From Allobosea sp. BH3 (GTDB lineage: Bacteria; Pseudomonadota; Alphaproteobacteria; Rhizobiales; Beijerinckiaceae), in contig NZ_JAIMCA010000005.1 in the NCBI RefSeq assembly GCF_025499465.1, positions 558,001 to 622,000 of the forward strand: a DNA stretch of 64,000 nucleotides, read 5' to 3'. The stretch's first letter is position 1, and every line of letters begins with the position of its first letter. The position numbers and the translations under genes are program-made. The notes under the pieces were generated by a model. The model worked only from the letters and a program-made list of their open reading frames with translations, was not told the origin of the DNA and searched no databases. Below, piece after piece: positions 17,336 through 25,921 of this stretch.

Positions 17336-18466
17336 ATGCGCATTTTCACGCTTGCCTGCTCGCTCGCTGCGCTGATCGTGGCTTCGCCACTCTCCGCGCA
17401 GACCCTCAATGTCGCCTCCGCGGGCGACCAGAACATGGTCGACTACGTCAAGGACTATCTCGGCCCGATGTTCGAGAAGGCCCATCCCGGCGTGAAGGTC
17501 GTCTCGGTCGGCACCGGCCCGGGCGATGCCGGTTCGCAGAAGATCTATGAGAAGCTCGACGCCCAGAAGGGTTCGCCCACCACCGATTTCGACGTGGTGG
17601 TGATCCACCAGAAGGGCGCCGGCCAGATGGTCAAGGAAGGCCTGCTCGCCAAGTACACGGCCAATGTCGAGACGGCCAAGCTCGCCACCGGCGATGCCGC
17701 GAAGAACGCTCTCGGCACCGATGTCAGCGGCTTCGTCATCCCGATGTTCCAGTCGCAGACCGCGCTCGCCTACAATGCCGACATGCTCAAGACGCCGCCG
17801 GCGACCTTCGCGGAGCTGGCCGACTGGGTGAAGAAGAACCCGAAGCAGTTCGGCTATAACGGCATCAAGGGCGGCATGTCCGGCGTCTCCTTCGTCGCCG
17901 GCTGGGTCTATGCCTTCGGCGGCGACGCCGACAAGCTGATCAAGGGACCCTACGACGCCGCCACCAAGGCGAGCTGGGACAAGGCCTTCGCCGATCTGAA
18001 GGAGTTCAACAAGAACGCCGTCATCACCCCCGGCAACGCCGGCACGCTCGACATGCTGAACCGCGGTGAGATCGCCATCGGTCCGGTCTGGGTCGACATG
18101 TTCTATTCCTGGCAGGCCGACGGCAAGCTGCCGCCGAACATGAAGCTCAAGCTCGTCTCGCCCGGCATGCCCGGCCAGCCGATGTACTACGCGGTGCCGG
18201 AGAAGTCGGCTCAGAAGAAGCTGGCCGAGGCCTTCATCGCGCTCGCCACTTCGCCGCAGGTGCAGGCCGACGGCATCGTCAAGAAGTTCAACTGGTATCC
18301 GGGCATCGACGCCAAGAACCTCGAGGGCAAGCTCGACAAGGCGGCCTGGGACAAGCTCTTCACCGACGTCACCCCGGCCGATCTCTCGCAGAACGGCAAG
18401 CCCTTCCCGATCGCGCCCTACTTCAACGACATCCTCGAGGGCTACGAGAGGAAGGTCGCGAACTGA
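17336..18466 (+). CDS. ABC transporter periplasmic substrate-binding protein
   Basis: Predicted 376-residue extracellular solute-binding protein (family 1 type). A Sec signal peptide covers residues 1-21 (hydrophobic LACSLAALIVASPLSAQ, cleavage after SAQ or SA). The mature protein has the two-lobe features of the family, including FDVVVIHQKGAG and GPVWVDMFYSW. It would deliver the ligand to the permease pair encoded next. A palindromic repeat lies between this gene and the first permease gene, an arrangement that can give more binding protein than membrane subunits. The ligand class cannot be told from sequence alone. Confidence 0.88.
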   Translation: MRIFTLACSLAALIVASPLSAQTLNVASAGDQNMVDYVKDYLGPMFEKAHPGVKVVSVGTGPGDAGSQKIYEKLDAQKGSPTTDFDVVVIHQKGAGQMVKEGLLAKYTANVETAKLATGDAAKNALGTDVSGFVIPMFQSQTALAYNADMLKTPPATFAELADWVKKNPKQFGYNGIKGGMSGVSFVAGWVYAFGGDADKLIKGPYDAATKASWDKAFADLKEFNKNAVITPGNAGTLDMLNRGEIAIGPVWVDMFYSWQADGKLPPNMKLKLVSPGMPGQPMYYAVPEKSAQKKLAEAFIALATSPQVQADGIVKKFNWYPGIDAKNLEGKLDKAAWDKLFTDVTPADLSQNGKPFPIAPYFNDILEGYERKVAN

Positions 18467-18490
18467 GGTTCGCTCTTCCGGGCAATAGTC

Positions 18491-18571
18491 GTCATGGCCG
18501 GGCTTGACCCGGCCATCTCTTCAACCAGAGCGAACTGGTTCTGAGATCCTCGGGTCAAGCCCGAGGATGAC
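18491..18571. repeat. Palindromic repeat inside the ABC operon (copy E)
   Basis: An 81-bp element between the binding-protein and permease genes: gtcat, hairpin ggccgggcttgacccggcc (18496-18514), a spacer containing AACCAG/CTGGTT arms and ttctgag, then hairpin atcctcgggtcaagcccgag with its closing arm, ending atgac. It belongs to the same family as copies A to D. Confidence 0.8.
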
Positions 18572-18613
18572 GGCTTTTCCCGCCTGTCTCAATTGGTTAG
18601 CCGGGTCCAGCTA

Positions 18614-19450
18614 ATGTCTCTCTCCCAACGCCATCTCGCTTTGCTGCTGATCGCGCCCGGCTTCGCGCTCGTCGCGGCGCTGTTCCTCTATCCGCTCTGC
18701 TTTTCGCTGATCTCCGCCTTCACCGGCCCGCAGGGCGGCTTCTCGCTTCAGGCCTTCGCCAAGGCCTGGGAACTCTATTCCGGCGACATCGTCTTCACCG
18801 TCGTCATCGTGGTCGCCTCCTGCCTGCTGACGGCGCTGCTGGCCATCGTCATCGCCGGCACGCTGACGCTGGGCGAGAACCGCTACATCGTCGGCACGCT
18901 GAAGGCGCTCTATCGCTGGCCGCTCTTCATCCCCTTCATCGTCGCCGCGCAATGTATGCGCACCTTCCTCGCCAAGAACGGCCTGATGAACAACACCTTC
19001 GTCTCGCTCGGCCTGATGGAGCCGTTGCAGGCGGTGAGCTTCCTCGACTGGCGCGGCATCATCGCGACCTTCGTCTGGAAGCAGACGCCCTTCGTTGCGC
19101 TGCTGCTGGCCGGCGCGCTCGCCTCCATCGACCGCGCGACGCTGGAGGCCGGCCGCAATCTCGGCGCCTCCCGCCTGCGCGTGCTGGTCGAGCTCGCCTT
19201 GCCGCAGGTCATGCCGCAGCTTCTCGTCGCGCTGGTGCTCTCCTTCGTGACGATGCTCTCGGTGTTGTCCGTGCCGATGATGGTGGCCGGATCGCAGCCG
19301 ACCATGCTGACCGTCGACATGGCCTTCCGCATCAACGCCTATGGCGACTACGCCACGGCGAACGCGCTCGGCGTCATCACCTATCTGATCTCGGCCGGCG
19401 CGGCGATCATCTACCTCAAACGCGGCATGTCGAAGGAGGGCACGCCATGA
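18614..19450 (+). CDS. ABC transporter permease (first)
   Basis: Predicted 278-residue inner-membrane permease with about six helices and the binding-protein-dependent transport motif EAGRNLGASRLRVLVELALP (EAA loop) near residues 178-197, which contacts the ATPase. The start ATG at 18614 (MSLSQRHLALLLIAP) is preferred over an upstream in-frame TTG at 18593 because it begins just before the first helix; the ribosome-binding site is weak for both. The stop overlaps the start of the next permease (ATGA), so the two are coupled and likely form a heterodimer. Confidence 0.88.
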   Translation: MSLSQRHLALLLIAPGFALVAALFLYPLCFSLISAFTGPQGGFSLQAFAKAWELYSGDIVFTVVIVVASCLLTALLAIVIAGTLTLGENRYIVGTLKALYRWPLFIPFIVAAQCMRTFLAKNGLMNNTFVSLGLMEPLQAVSFLDWRGIIATFVWKQTPFVALLLAGALASIDRATLEAGRNLGASRLRVLVELALPQVMPQLLVALVLSFVTMLSVLSVPMMVAGSQPTMLTVDMAFRINAYGDYATANALGVITYLISAGAAIIYLKRGMSKEGTP

Positions 19451-20262
19451 TCCGCGTCGCCTCCGGCTTCCGTATGCTGCTCGCGGCTTTCGCGCTCGCG
19501 GCTTTCGCCTTCTTCCTGATCGGCCCGCTGGTCAATCTGGCGCTCTGGTCCGTCGCCGAGCGCTGGTACACGCCCTACAAGCTGCCCGTCGTCTACGGCA
19601 CGCGCTATTGGGAGCAGGTCTTCCGCCCGACAGGCGATGCCATGGCCTCGCTCGCCACCTCGGTCTGGATCGCGGTGCTGACCGTCCTCGTCGCGCTCGC
19701 GCTTTCGATCCCGGCCGGCTATGCGCTGGCGCGGCTCAGGCTGCCGGCGCGCGCCTTCTTCATGATCCTGTTCCTGCTGCCGCAGGCCTTTCCCTCGGTC
19801 GCGATCTACATCAACGTCGCCCGCGTCTTCTATCAGCTCGGCATCAACGGCACCGTCTTCGCGGTCGTGCTCGTCCATGCCGCTCACGGCCTGGTCTATT
19901 CGGTCTGGATCGCGGCCGCGGCCTTCGCCGCCGTCGACAAGGACCTCGAACTGGCGGCGCGCAATATCGGCGCCTCGCCGTTCAAGACCTTCACCTCGGT
20001 GACGCTGCCGCTCGCGGCGCCCGGCATCGTCGCCAGCGGCATCTTCGTCTTCCTGGAATCGCTCGACGAGTTCACCGGCACCTTCTTCGTCGGCGTGCCG
20101 CAGGTCACGACCCTGCCGCTCCTGCTCTATAACGCGGCGATGGGCGGCAACTATCAGGTCGCCTCGATCACGGCGCTGATCCTGCTCGTGCCTTCGGTGC
20201 TGTTCATGCTGTTCATCGAACGCTTCCTGCGCGCCGACGTGCTCGCGAAGGTCGGTGCCTGA
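19447..20262 (+). CDS. ABC transporter permease (second)
   Basis: Predicted 271-residue permease with six hydrophobic segments and the EAA-type loop DLELAARNIGASPFKTFTSV near residues 170-190. PotC-like layout. The start ATG 19447 overlaps the stop of the first permease. It completes the importer with the ATPase and binding protein upstream. The aldo/keto reductase gene downstream is 190 bp away with a palindromic repeat between, so it may or may not share the transcript. Confidence 0.9.
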   Translation: MIRVASGFRMLLAAFALAAFAFFLIGPLVNLALWSVAERWYTPYKLPVVYGTRYWEQVFRPTGDAMASLATSVWIAVLTVLVALALSIPAGYALARLRLPARAFFMILFLLPQAFPSVAIYINVARVFYQLGINGTVFAVVLVHAAHGLVYSVWIAAAAFAAVDKDLELAARNIGASPFKTFTSVTLPLAAPGIVASGIFVFLESLDEFTGTFFVGVPQVTTLPLLLYNAAMGGNYQVASITALILLVPSVLFMLFIERFLRADVLAKVGA

Positions 20263-20312
20263 CGCTTGCGCGCCAGCGAACGATCCGCAACTGTGCCGGC
20301 CCTTGCCGCGCC

Positions 20313-20408
20313 GTCATTGCGAGGAGCGCAGCGACGAAGCAATCCAGTGGGACTGGGCTGAACGGTTTCACCCCGTCCTCCTGGATTTCTTCGCTGCGCT
20401 CGCATGAC
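20313..20408. repeat. Palindromic repeat with gtcattgcgaggagcgcagc arms (copy F)
   Basis: A 96-bp element: left arm starting gtcattgcgaggagcgcagc and gaagcaatccag, right arm containing ctggatttcttcgctgcgct followed by cgcatgac. The arms are inverted repeats of each other. The gtcattgcgaggagcg motif is a well-known dispersed intergenic repeat type in many proteobacteria. It differs in core sequence from copies A to E but shares the gtcat...atgac ends. Confidence 0.85.
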
Positions 20409-20452
20409 GGCTCGGTCTGATGAAGTCTGGCCTCAGTCTCTGGTGATTTTCG

Positions 20453-21493
20453 ATGGCGAATCTGGCCGATGTTTCTTCCACCGGAACCTTGCCGAAAGGC
20501 CGGCCCATCGCCGGCCTCCTCCCCAGCCTGATCGGCTTCGGCGGCGCGCCGCTCGGCGATCTCTACGCCCATCTCGACGAGGCGACGGCGCAGGAGACCG
20601 TGCGCGCGGCGCTCGCCGCCGGCATAAATCTCGTCGACACCTCCCCGCTCTACGGCCACGGGCTCTCCGAACATCGCATCGGTGCGGCTCTGCGCAGCGT
20701 GCCGCGCGAGAGCGTTATCGTCTCGACCAAGGTCGGGCGCTGGATGGCGGCGGGCCAGCCCAAGGGGGACGGTTCGGGCTATCTCGGCGGCCTGCCGCAC
20801 CCGGCCGTGGTCGACTATTCCTATGACGGTGCGATGCGCTCCTTCGAGCAGTCCCTGCTCAGGCTCGGCACAGACCATATCGACATCCTGCTGATCCACG
20901 ACGTCGACGTCTGGACCCATGGCGATCAGATGGAGCGTCGCTTCTCGGAGGCGATGGCGGGAGCCTACAAGGCGCTTGAATCGCTTCGCGCCTCGGGCGC
21001 GGTCAAGGCCATCGGCGTCGGCGTCAACGAATCCGAGATGTGCGAGCGCTTCGCGCGGGCCGGCGATTTCGACGTGATGATGCTGGCCGGCCGCTATTCG
21101 CTGCTGGAGCAGGGCGCGCTCTCAGGCTTCCTGCCGCTGGCGCTGGAGAAGAAGATCGCGGTGATGCTGGCCGGCGTCTTCAATTCCGGCATCCTGGCGA
21201 CCGGCGCCAAGCCCGGTGCTTACTACAACTACAAGCCCGCTCCGCCCGAGGTCCTGGCGCGTGTCGCCCGCATCGAGGCGGTCTGCGCCGCTCATGGCGT
21301 GGCGCTGCCGCAGGCGGCGCTCGCTTTCTGCGCGGCGCATCCCGCGGTGGCGACCATCGTGCTCGGTGCGGTGGCGCCCCATGAGGTGGCGCGCAACCTC
21401 GAACTCGTCGCCAGGCCGGTCCCGCCCGCGCTCTGGCGCGATCTCAAGGTCGAGGGGCTGCTGGCGGAAGATGCGCCTGTCCCGGAGGGGTGA
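20453..21493 (+). CDS. Aldo/keto reductase, D-threo-aldose dehydrogenase-like
   Basis: Predicted 346-residue TIM-barrel NAD(P)-dependent oxidoreductase. The catalytic tetrad regions are visible: NLVDTSPLYGHG (Asp and Tyr), VSTKVGRW (Lys) and DILLIHDVD (His). The N-terminal FGGAPLGDLY and the insert GQPKGDGSGYLGG resemble the D-threo-aldose 1-dehydrogenase / L-fucose dehydrogenase branch. It would oxidise an aldose or reduce a carbonyl in the cytoplasm. ATG 20453 has only a weak ribosome-binding site. It is downstream of an ABC importer in the same direction, which hints at sugar use, but the link is not proven. It ends 2 bp from the convergent amidase gene. Confidence 0.85.
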   Translation: MANLADVSSTGTLPKGRPIAGLLPSLIGFGGAPLGDLYAHLDEATAQETVRAALAAGINLVDTSPLYGHGLSEHRIGAALRSVPRESVIVSTKVGRWMAAGQPKGDGSGYLGGLPHPAVVDYSYDGAMRSFEQSLLRLGTDHIDILLIHDVDVWTHGDQMERRFSEAMAGAYKALESLRASGAVKAIGVGVNESEMCERFARAGDFDVMMLAGRYSLLEQGALSGFLPLALEKKIAVMLAGVFNSGILATGAKPGAYYNYKPAPPEVLARVARIEAVCAAHGVALPQAALAFCAAHPAVATIVLGAVAPHEVARNLELVARPVPPALWRDLKVEGLLAEDAPVPEG

Positions 21494-21495
21494 GG

Positions 21496-22428
21496 TCAGG
21501 CCTTCCCCACGAACGACATCGCCTTGGTCATCTCGGTCTTCTCCAGTCGGGCGGCGACGCAATAGGCCGGGTTGAAGACGTTGGCGACGTCGTAGCGCAC
21601 GGCCTGCCCGAGCAGATGGCTCGCCTCGACGACGTCGACGCCTAGCGCCTCTCCGACCCAGCGCAGCATCTCCGTGGTGGCGAATTGCAGGGGCTGGTCG
21701 AGCGGTCGGCCGGCGGCGAGGACGAGCAGGTCGGTCGCTGTCTCGCAGCGCGGCCAGCGCAGACCGGCCTTCTTCTGAAGCTTCACCGAGAATTCGACCT
21801 CGAAGCTCGTCTCGACGCCGGTTCCGGCGATCTCGCCATCGCCCTGGCAGGCATGGCCGTCGCCGAGGAAGAACAGCGCGCCCGCCTCGAACACCGGGAA
21901 CGCGATAGTCGCGCCGGGGCCGAACAGCCGGTAGTCCATATTGCCGCCATGGGCGCCGCTGGTCGCGGTCGAGATCGCCTGCTTGCGCTCGGGCGCGACG
22001 CCGAAGCAGCCGAGCATGGGCTCGAGCGGGAAGCTCCAGTCCCTGGTTCGCGCGGAAGGCTCGAGCAGCTTCACCGTGCCGGCCTGTGCGTCGATCGCCC
22101 ATTCGTAGCGCTCGCGCTTCTGCATCTCGCCGAGGATCGCGGGGTCGAGCACGCCCGGCGCCAGCGGCGAATAGGTCCAGCCGGTCTTCCGGTTCGGCGT
22201 CATCCGCTCGATGGTGACGAGCAGCGCGTCGCCCGGTTCGGCGCCCGTGACGAAGAAGGGGCCGGTCATCGGGTTGCCGCGCGGCGCCTTTTGCACGCCC
22301 TCGCTGTCGAAACCCGCGGCGTCGAGCGTGGTGGTGACGACGCTGTCGCCGCTCGCGATCTCCAGAACAGGCGGCAGGGTGCCGATCACGTTCGAATAAC
22401 TTGTCGGAACGAAGTGGTGGCGCGCCAT
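21496..22428 (-). CDS. Acetamidase/formamidase family amidase
   Basis: Predicted 310-residue protein of the FmdA/AmdA family, which releases ammonia from formamide, acetamide or larger amides. Family landmarks include GPFFVTGAEPGDALLV, GNMDYRLFGPGA and GDGHACQGDGEIAGTGVETS, the last containing the conserved His/Glu cluster thought to bind metal. The start ATG at 22428 (MARHHFVPTSYSNV) begins where relatives begin; the frame is open far upstream through the divergent amidohydrolase promoter and gene, which is not credible coding. It is divergent from the D-aminoacylase-like gene across 147 bp, suggesting joint use of amide-linked compounds. Confidence 0.9.
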   Translation of the reverse strand: MARHHFVPTSYSNVIGTLPPVLEIASGDSVVTTTLDAAGFDSEGVQKAPRGNPMTGPFFVTGAEPGDALLVTIERMTPNRKTGWTYSPLAPGVLDPAILGEMQKRERYEWAIDAQAGTVKLLEPSARTRDWSFPLEPMLGCFGVAPERKQAISTATSGAHGGNMDYRLFGPGATIAFPVFEAGALFFLGDGHACQGDGEIAGTGVETSFEVEFSVKLQKKAGLRWPRCETATDLLVLAAGRPLDQPLQFATTEMLRWVGEALGVDVVEASHLLGQAVRYDVANVFNPAYCVAARLEKTEMTKAMSFVGKA

Positions 22429-22575
22429 CAGAATCCTGCCTTGAGCCGGGTGTCGAACCCCGAACCGTAGGGGCAAGCGCCGGCCCTGGGAAGCACGCTC
22501 CGCGAGGGGGTGTCCCGCGATTGCAGTCGCTGAGAAATCCGCCTCTACTGCGCGCGTTTTTGACTTGGAGGCGAT

Positions 22576-24069
22576 ATGAGCGGGCTGGTGATCAGGGGCG
22601 GCCGGGTGGTCGATCCCGAGAGCGGGATGGATGCGGTCGGCGATGTCGCCCTCATGGACGGCAAGGTTGTCGCGGTCGGGACGGGGCTTCCCGGTGCCGA
22701 GCGGGAGATCGACGCTACCGGCCTCGTCGTGGCACCGGGCTTCATCGACCTGCACGCCCATGGCCAGTCGGTCCCGGCTGACCGCATGCAGGCCTTCGAC
22801 GGCATCACCACGACGCTCGACCTCGAAGCGGGCGTGATGCCGGTCGCCTCCTGGTATCGCCGCCAGGCCGAGAACGGGCGCATCCTGAACTACGGCGCGG
22901 CCACCAACTGGGCCTTCGCCCGCATCGGCGCCATGGTCGGCATCAACGAGGAATCCTCGCTGGAGGCCTTCGGGCGGGCCATGCGCGATCCGCGCTGGAT
23001 GGACAATGTCTCGACCGACTCGGAGCAGTCCGGCATCATCGAGCGCATCGCGCAGGGGCTGGACGAGGGCGGCATCGGCATCGGCATCCTCAACGCCTAT
23101 GCCCCCGGCGCCGGCGTGCAGGAGCTGACCGCTATCTGCCAGCTTGCGGCGGATCGCAACGTGCCGACCTTCACCCACATCGCCTATATGGCGAACCGCG
23201 ACCCGAAGAGCGCGGCCGAGGCCTATGTCCGGCTAATCGGCTATGCCGGCGCGACCGGTTGCCACATGCACATCTGCCACTTCAACAGCTCCAGCAAGAC
23301 CGATGTCGAGCGCTGCGAGAAGCTGATCCGCAAGGCGCAGGCTCAAGGCCTGCCGATCACGGTCGAGGCCTATCCCTACGGCACCGGCTCGACCGTAGTC
23401 TCCGCCGCCTTCTTCAGCGATCCGGAGTTCGAGAGCCGCAACGACGCGACCTACGATCAGGTGCAGGTCGTCGCCACCGGCCACCGTTTCAAGGATCGCG
23501 AGGACCTGCTCGCCGCGCAGGCGCAGGACCCTTCGCAGCTCGTGCTCTGGCATGTGCTGGATACCGACAATAACCCGCGCCACGCCGACATGCTCGACCT
23601 GTCCGTGCTCTATCCGGGCGGCGCCATCGCCTCGGACGCGATGCCCTGGTCGATGCCCGACGGCTCGACCTATAACGGAGACGCCTGGCCGCTGCCGGCT
23701 GAGGCGACATCGCATCCGCGTTCGTCGGGCACCTTCACACGCTTCATCAGCCGCTGGGTGCGCGAGCGGCAAGCCCTCTCGCTGATCGACGGCATCGCCA
23801 AATGCACGCTGATCCCGGCCGAGATTTTGGCGGCGAGCACGCCGGCCATGCGCGACAAGGGCCGGCTCAAGCCCGGTGCCGATGCCGATGTCGTGGTCTT
23901 CGACTTCGAGACGCTGGTTGACCGCGCCGAGTTCACGGCCATGAACCGTCCGGCCGAGGGCGTGAAGCACCTCATCGTCAGCGGCCAGCCGGTGATCGCG
24001 GACGGCATCATGGATGTCGCGGCACGTCCGGGGCAGCCGGTGCGCCGGCCGCTCGCTGGCAAGGAATGA
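22576..24069 (+). CDS. D-aminoacylase-like metal-dependent amidohydrolase
   Basis: Predicted 497-residue amidohydrolase related to N-acyl-D-amino-acid deacylases. Metal-site motifs are visible: PGFIDLHAHGQ (His-x-His, about residue 57), a Glu in TTTLDLEAGV where many members have Cys, THIAYMAN and HMHICHFNSSS (His ligands), and SDAMPWS (Asp). The C-terminal GRLKPGADADVVVFD strand is typical. It would cleave N-acyl D-amino acids or similar amides in the cytoplasm, using zinc. GGAGG precedes the ATG. The stop overlaps the start of a COG0523 GTPase gene, which suggests metal delivery. Confidence 0.88.
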   Translation: MSGLVIRGGRVVDPESGMDAVGDVALMDGKVVAVGTGLPGAEREIDATGLVVAPGFIDLHAHGQSVPADRMQAFDGITTTLDLEAGVMPVASWYRRQAENGRILNYGAATNWAFARIGAMVGINEESSLEAFGRAMRDPRWMDNVSTDSEQSGIIERIAQGLDEGGIGIGILNAYAPGAGVQELTAICQLAADRNVPTFTHIAYMANRDPKSAAEAYVRLIGYAGATGCHMHICHFNSSSKTDVERCEKLIRKAQAQGLPITVEAYPYGTGSTVVSAAFFSDPEFESRNDATYDQVQVVATGHRFKDREDLLAAQAQDPSQLVLWHVLDTDNNPRHADMLDLSVLYPGGAIASDAMPWSMPDGSTYNGDAWPLPAEATSHPRSSGTFTRFISRWVRERQALSLIDGIAKCTLIPAEILAASTPAMRDKGRLKPGADADVVVFDFETLVDRAEFTAMNRPAEGVKHLIVSGQPVIADGIMDVAARPGQPVRRPLAGKE

Positions 24070-25001
24070 GCAAAACGCCCGTTCCGGTCCTGCTCGTCGC
24101 CGGCTTCCTCGGCGCGGGCAAGACCACGGTGGTGAACCACATCCTGGCCCATGCGGGCGGCAGGCGCATCGCGGCCGTGGTCAACGACTTCGGCGCGATC
24201 AACATCGACGCCGAGCTGATCGCCGGCGCCAGCGACGGCGTTGTCAACCTGGCGAACGGCTGCATCTGCTGCACGCTGGAGGGCGACCTGCTGCGCACGC
24301 TCTCGACGCTGCTGCGGCGCGATCCGCGCCCGGAGGCCATCGTCATCGAAACGAGCGGCGTCGCCGAGCCCACCGACATCATCCGAAACCTGATGGACCC
24401 GGTGATCCTGAAGGAAGCGCCGCTGGAAACGGTCCTCTGCGTCCTCGATGCGAGCAGCCCGCCCGAGGCACTGGACGATCCGCTGCTGCGCGCGCAGCTC
24501 AAGACCGCAGACATCGTGGCGCTGAGCAAGCTCGATCTGGTGGGGGAGGCCGGGCGGGCCCGCGTCGCGGAGGCCGTCAAGGCTCTGCATCCGCGGGCGC
24601 TCGTCATAGATGCGCCCAATGGTACCGTGCCGTTGGACGTCGCCCTGCCCCAAGGACCGGATCGTCCCGCCCCGTTGCGCGATCCCGGTCCGCGCCGCCC
24701 GCGCCTCGAACGTTTCGAGAGCTACAATTGGACATCGGAACGGCCGGTCTCGATGCCGCGGCTGCAGCAGGCCATCGGGCGGCTCGCGCCCAAGCTCGCC
24801 CGCGCCAAGGGGCTGTTCGAGACGGCTGAGCAGTCGGGCCGCCAGTTCCTGTTCCAGCTCGCGGGCGGCCGCGCGACGCTCGTGCCGGCGGGCGAGCCGC
24901 CGCCGGACCGGCCGCGTGCCCGGATCGTCTTCATCGCCGAGACCGGCGCGCTGTCGCAGGCCGAGATCGATACGGCGATGGCGGCCTGCGTCGCCCCATA
25001 G
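24066..25001 (+). CDS. CobW/COG0523 family GTPase (putative metallochaperone)
   Basis: Predicted 311-residue G3E-family GTPase. Walker A GFLGAGKTTVVNHIL, the metal-binding CxCC in NGCICCTLEGDL, ETSGVAEPTDI and the SKLDLV guanine-recognition motif are visible. The C-terminal CobW_C-like domain (about 225-311) is short and has no histidine-rich stretch. Members load zinc, cobalt or nickel into client enzymes. Its ATG overlaps the stop of the amidohydrolase gene (ATGA), so that enzyme is the likely client. The family has many untested members, so the metal is unknown. Confidence 0.87.
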   Translation: MSKTPVPVLLVAGFLGAGKTTVVNHILAHAGGRRIAAVVNDFGAINIDAELIAGASDGVVNLANGCICCTLEGDLLRTLSTLLRRDPRPEAIVIETSGVAEPTDIIRNLMDPVILKEAPLETVLCVLDASSPPEALDDPLLRAQLKTADIVALSKLDLVGEAGRARVAEAVKALHPRALVIDAPNGTVPLDVALPQGPDRPAPLRDPGPRRPRLERFESYNWTSERPVSMPRLQQAIGRLAPKLARAKGLFETAEQSGRQFLFQLAGGRATLVPAGEPPPDRPRARIVFIAETGALSQAEIDTAMAACVAP

Positions 25002-25052
25002 GCGCATCGCTCGGTCTGGGCTATCCAGCGTGCGAATTCATCGGAGGCACCC

Positions 25053-25259
25053 ATGCCCAAGCTCTGCAAGTTCACCTCGCCCGGCGACGGCAAACCCGTC
25101 TACGTCAATCCCGAGCAGGTTAGCGTCGTCTACACCCACAAGGGCGAGCCGGCGGACACGATCATCGCCTTCCGCAAGGATTTCCTGCTCGGCGTGAAGG
25201 AGAGCCTGGAAGAGGTGGTGGCGAAGCTTGAGGCGGCCAAAGGAGATGCGGGCGAATAG
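25053..25259 (+). CDS. Small FlbD-like conserved protein
   Basis: Predicted 68-residue protein. PVYVNPEQVSVVYTH and GVKESLEEVVAKLEAAK resemble the small FlbD-like fold (a strand with NP, then VKES followed by a helix), but it is longer at the N-terminus and no flagellar genes are nearby, so this is only a fold-level resemblance. It starts 51 bp after the GTPase gene, with CGGAGG-like sequence just upstream of the ATG, and may be part of that transcript. Function unknown. Confidence 0.6.
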   Translation: MPKLCKFTSPGDGKPVYVNPEQVSVVYTHKGEPADTIIAFRKDFLLGVKESLEEVVAKLEAAKGDAGE

Positions 25260-25320
25260 CAGGCCCGGTCGGCGTCCGGCGAAGGCTGTGCAGGGCGCGC
25301 GGAGATGCTAGGCTAAAGTC

Positions 25321-25587
25321 ATGACCGATTTTCCCGGCATCATCCGCTCGCCCCTGTCGCAGAGCTTCACCCAGGACGGCATCACTGTCAGTGTCGAGAT
25401 CTACAAGATCGAAGGCACCGACGGCTGGACCCTCGAACTCGTTGACGCGGACGGCGGCTCCACCGTCTGGCAGGACAGCTTTGCCACCGATGCGGACGCC
25501 TTCGCGGAGTTCTCCGACGGCGTCGAGCAGCTCGGCCTGGAGAAGCTGATCGACCCGGATGACGACGATCTCGCCACGGTGCACTGA
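25321..25587 (+). CDS. Small conserved hypothetical protein
   Basis: Predicted 88-residue acidic protein without a signal peptide or membrane segment. The sequence reads as alternating strands (ITVSVEIYKIEG, GWTLELVDADGGSTVWQD) followed by an acidic helix and an Asp-rich end (DPDDDDLATVH). I do not recognise a named family. The clean frame and short spacing to the next gene (9 bp) support it being real. Function unknown. Confidence 0.6.
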   Translation: MTDFPGIIRSPLSQSFTQDGITVSVEIYKIEGTDGWTLELVDADGGSTVWQDSFATDADAFAEFSDGVEQLGLEKLIDPDDDDLATVH

Positions 25588-25596
25588 GCGGTTGTC

Positions 25597-25884
25597 GTGA
25601 CGCGCTACACAGACGAGCTCGACGCTATCGTCGATCATGCGCAGGCGCTGCGCGTCAGCATCGCGGAGCGTCTGGCCGAGGAGGCCGGGCGGCCTGCCGC
25701 GGAGCCCCTGACGGAAGAGCACCTAGCGGCCGCCGATGCGGCGATCGAGGCCTGGCGCGGCGAGGGCGAGGAACAGCAGGACCTCGCGGCTTTCCGGGAC
25801 ATCGGCCCGCTCCAGCGCCTGCTCGTGGATTATGTCGAGGCAGCAGATCGCATCGACGAGATGCTCGACCGGCGCCTCTCCTGA
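25597..25884 (+). CDS. Small alpha-helical hypothetical protein
   Basis: Predicted 95-residue protein starting with GTG at 25597, rich in Ala, Glu and Asp and probably all helical (for example ELDAIVDHAQALRVSIAERL and LLVDYVEAADRIDEMLDRRL). No motif recognised. It follows the previous small gene by 9 bp and probably shares its transcript. It converges on the IclR regulator gene. Function unknown. Confidence 0.55.
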   Translation: MTRYTDELDAIVDHAQALRVSIAERLAEEAGRPAAEPLTEEHLAAADAAIEAWRGEGEEQQDLAAFRDIGPLQRLLVDYVEAADRIDEMLDRRLS

Positions 25885-25921
25885 CCCGCAGGAGCGGCCT
25901 TCGGGTCGGCGACCGGGCCTC

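Noticed and set aside
20313..20408. Repeat F considered as an insertion sequence end or tRNA-like structure
   Set aside because: It is a self-complementary 96-bp unit of the known dispersed gtcattgcgagg type, with no transposase and no cloverleaf.
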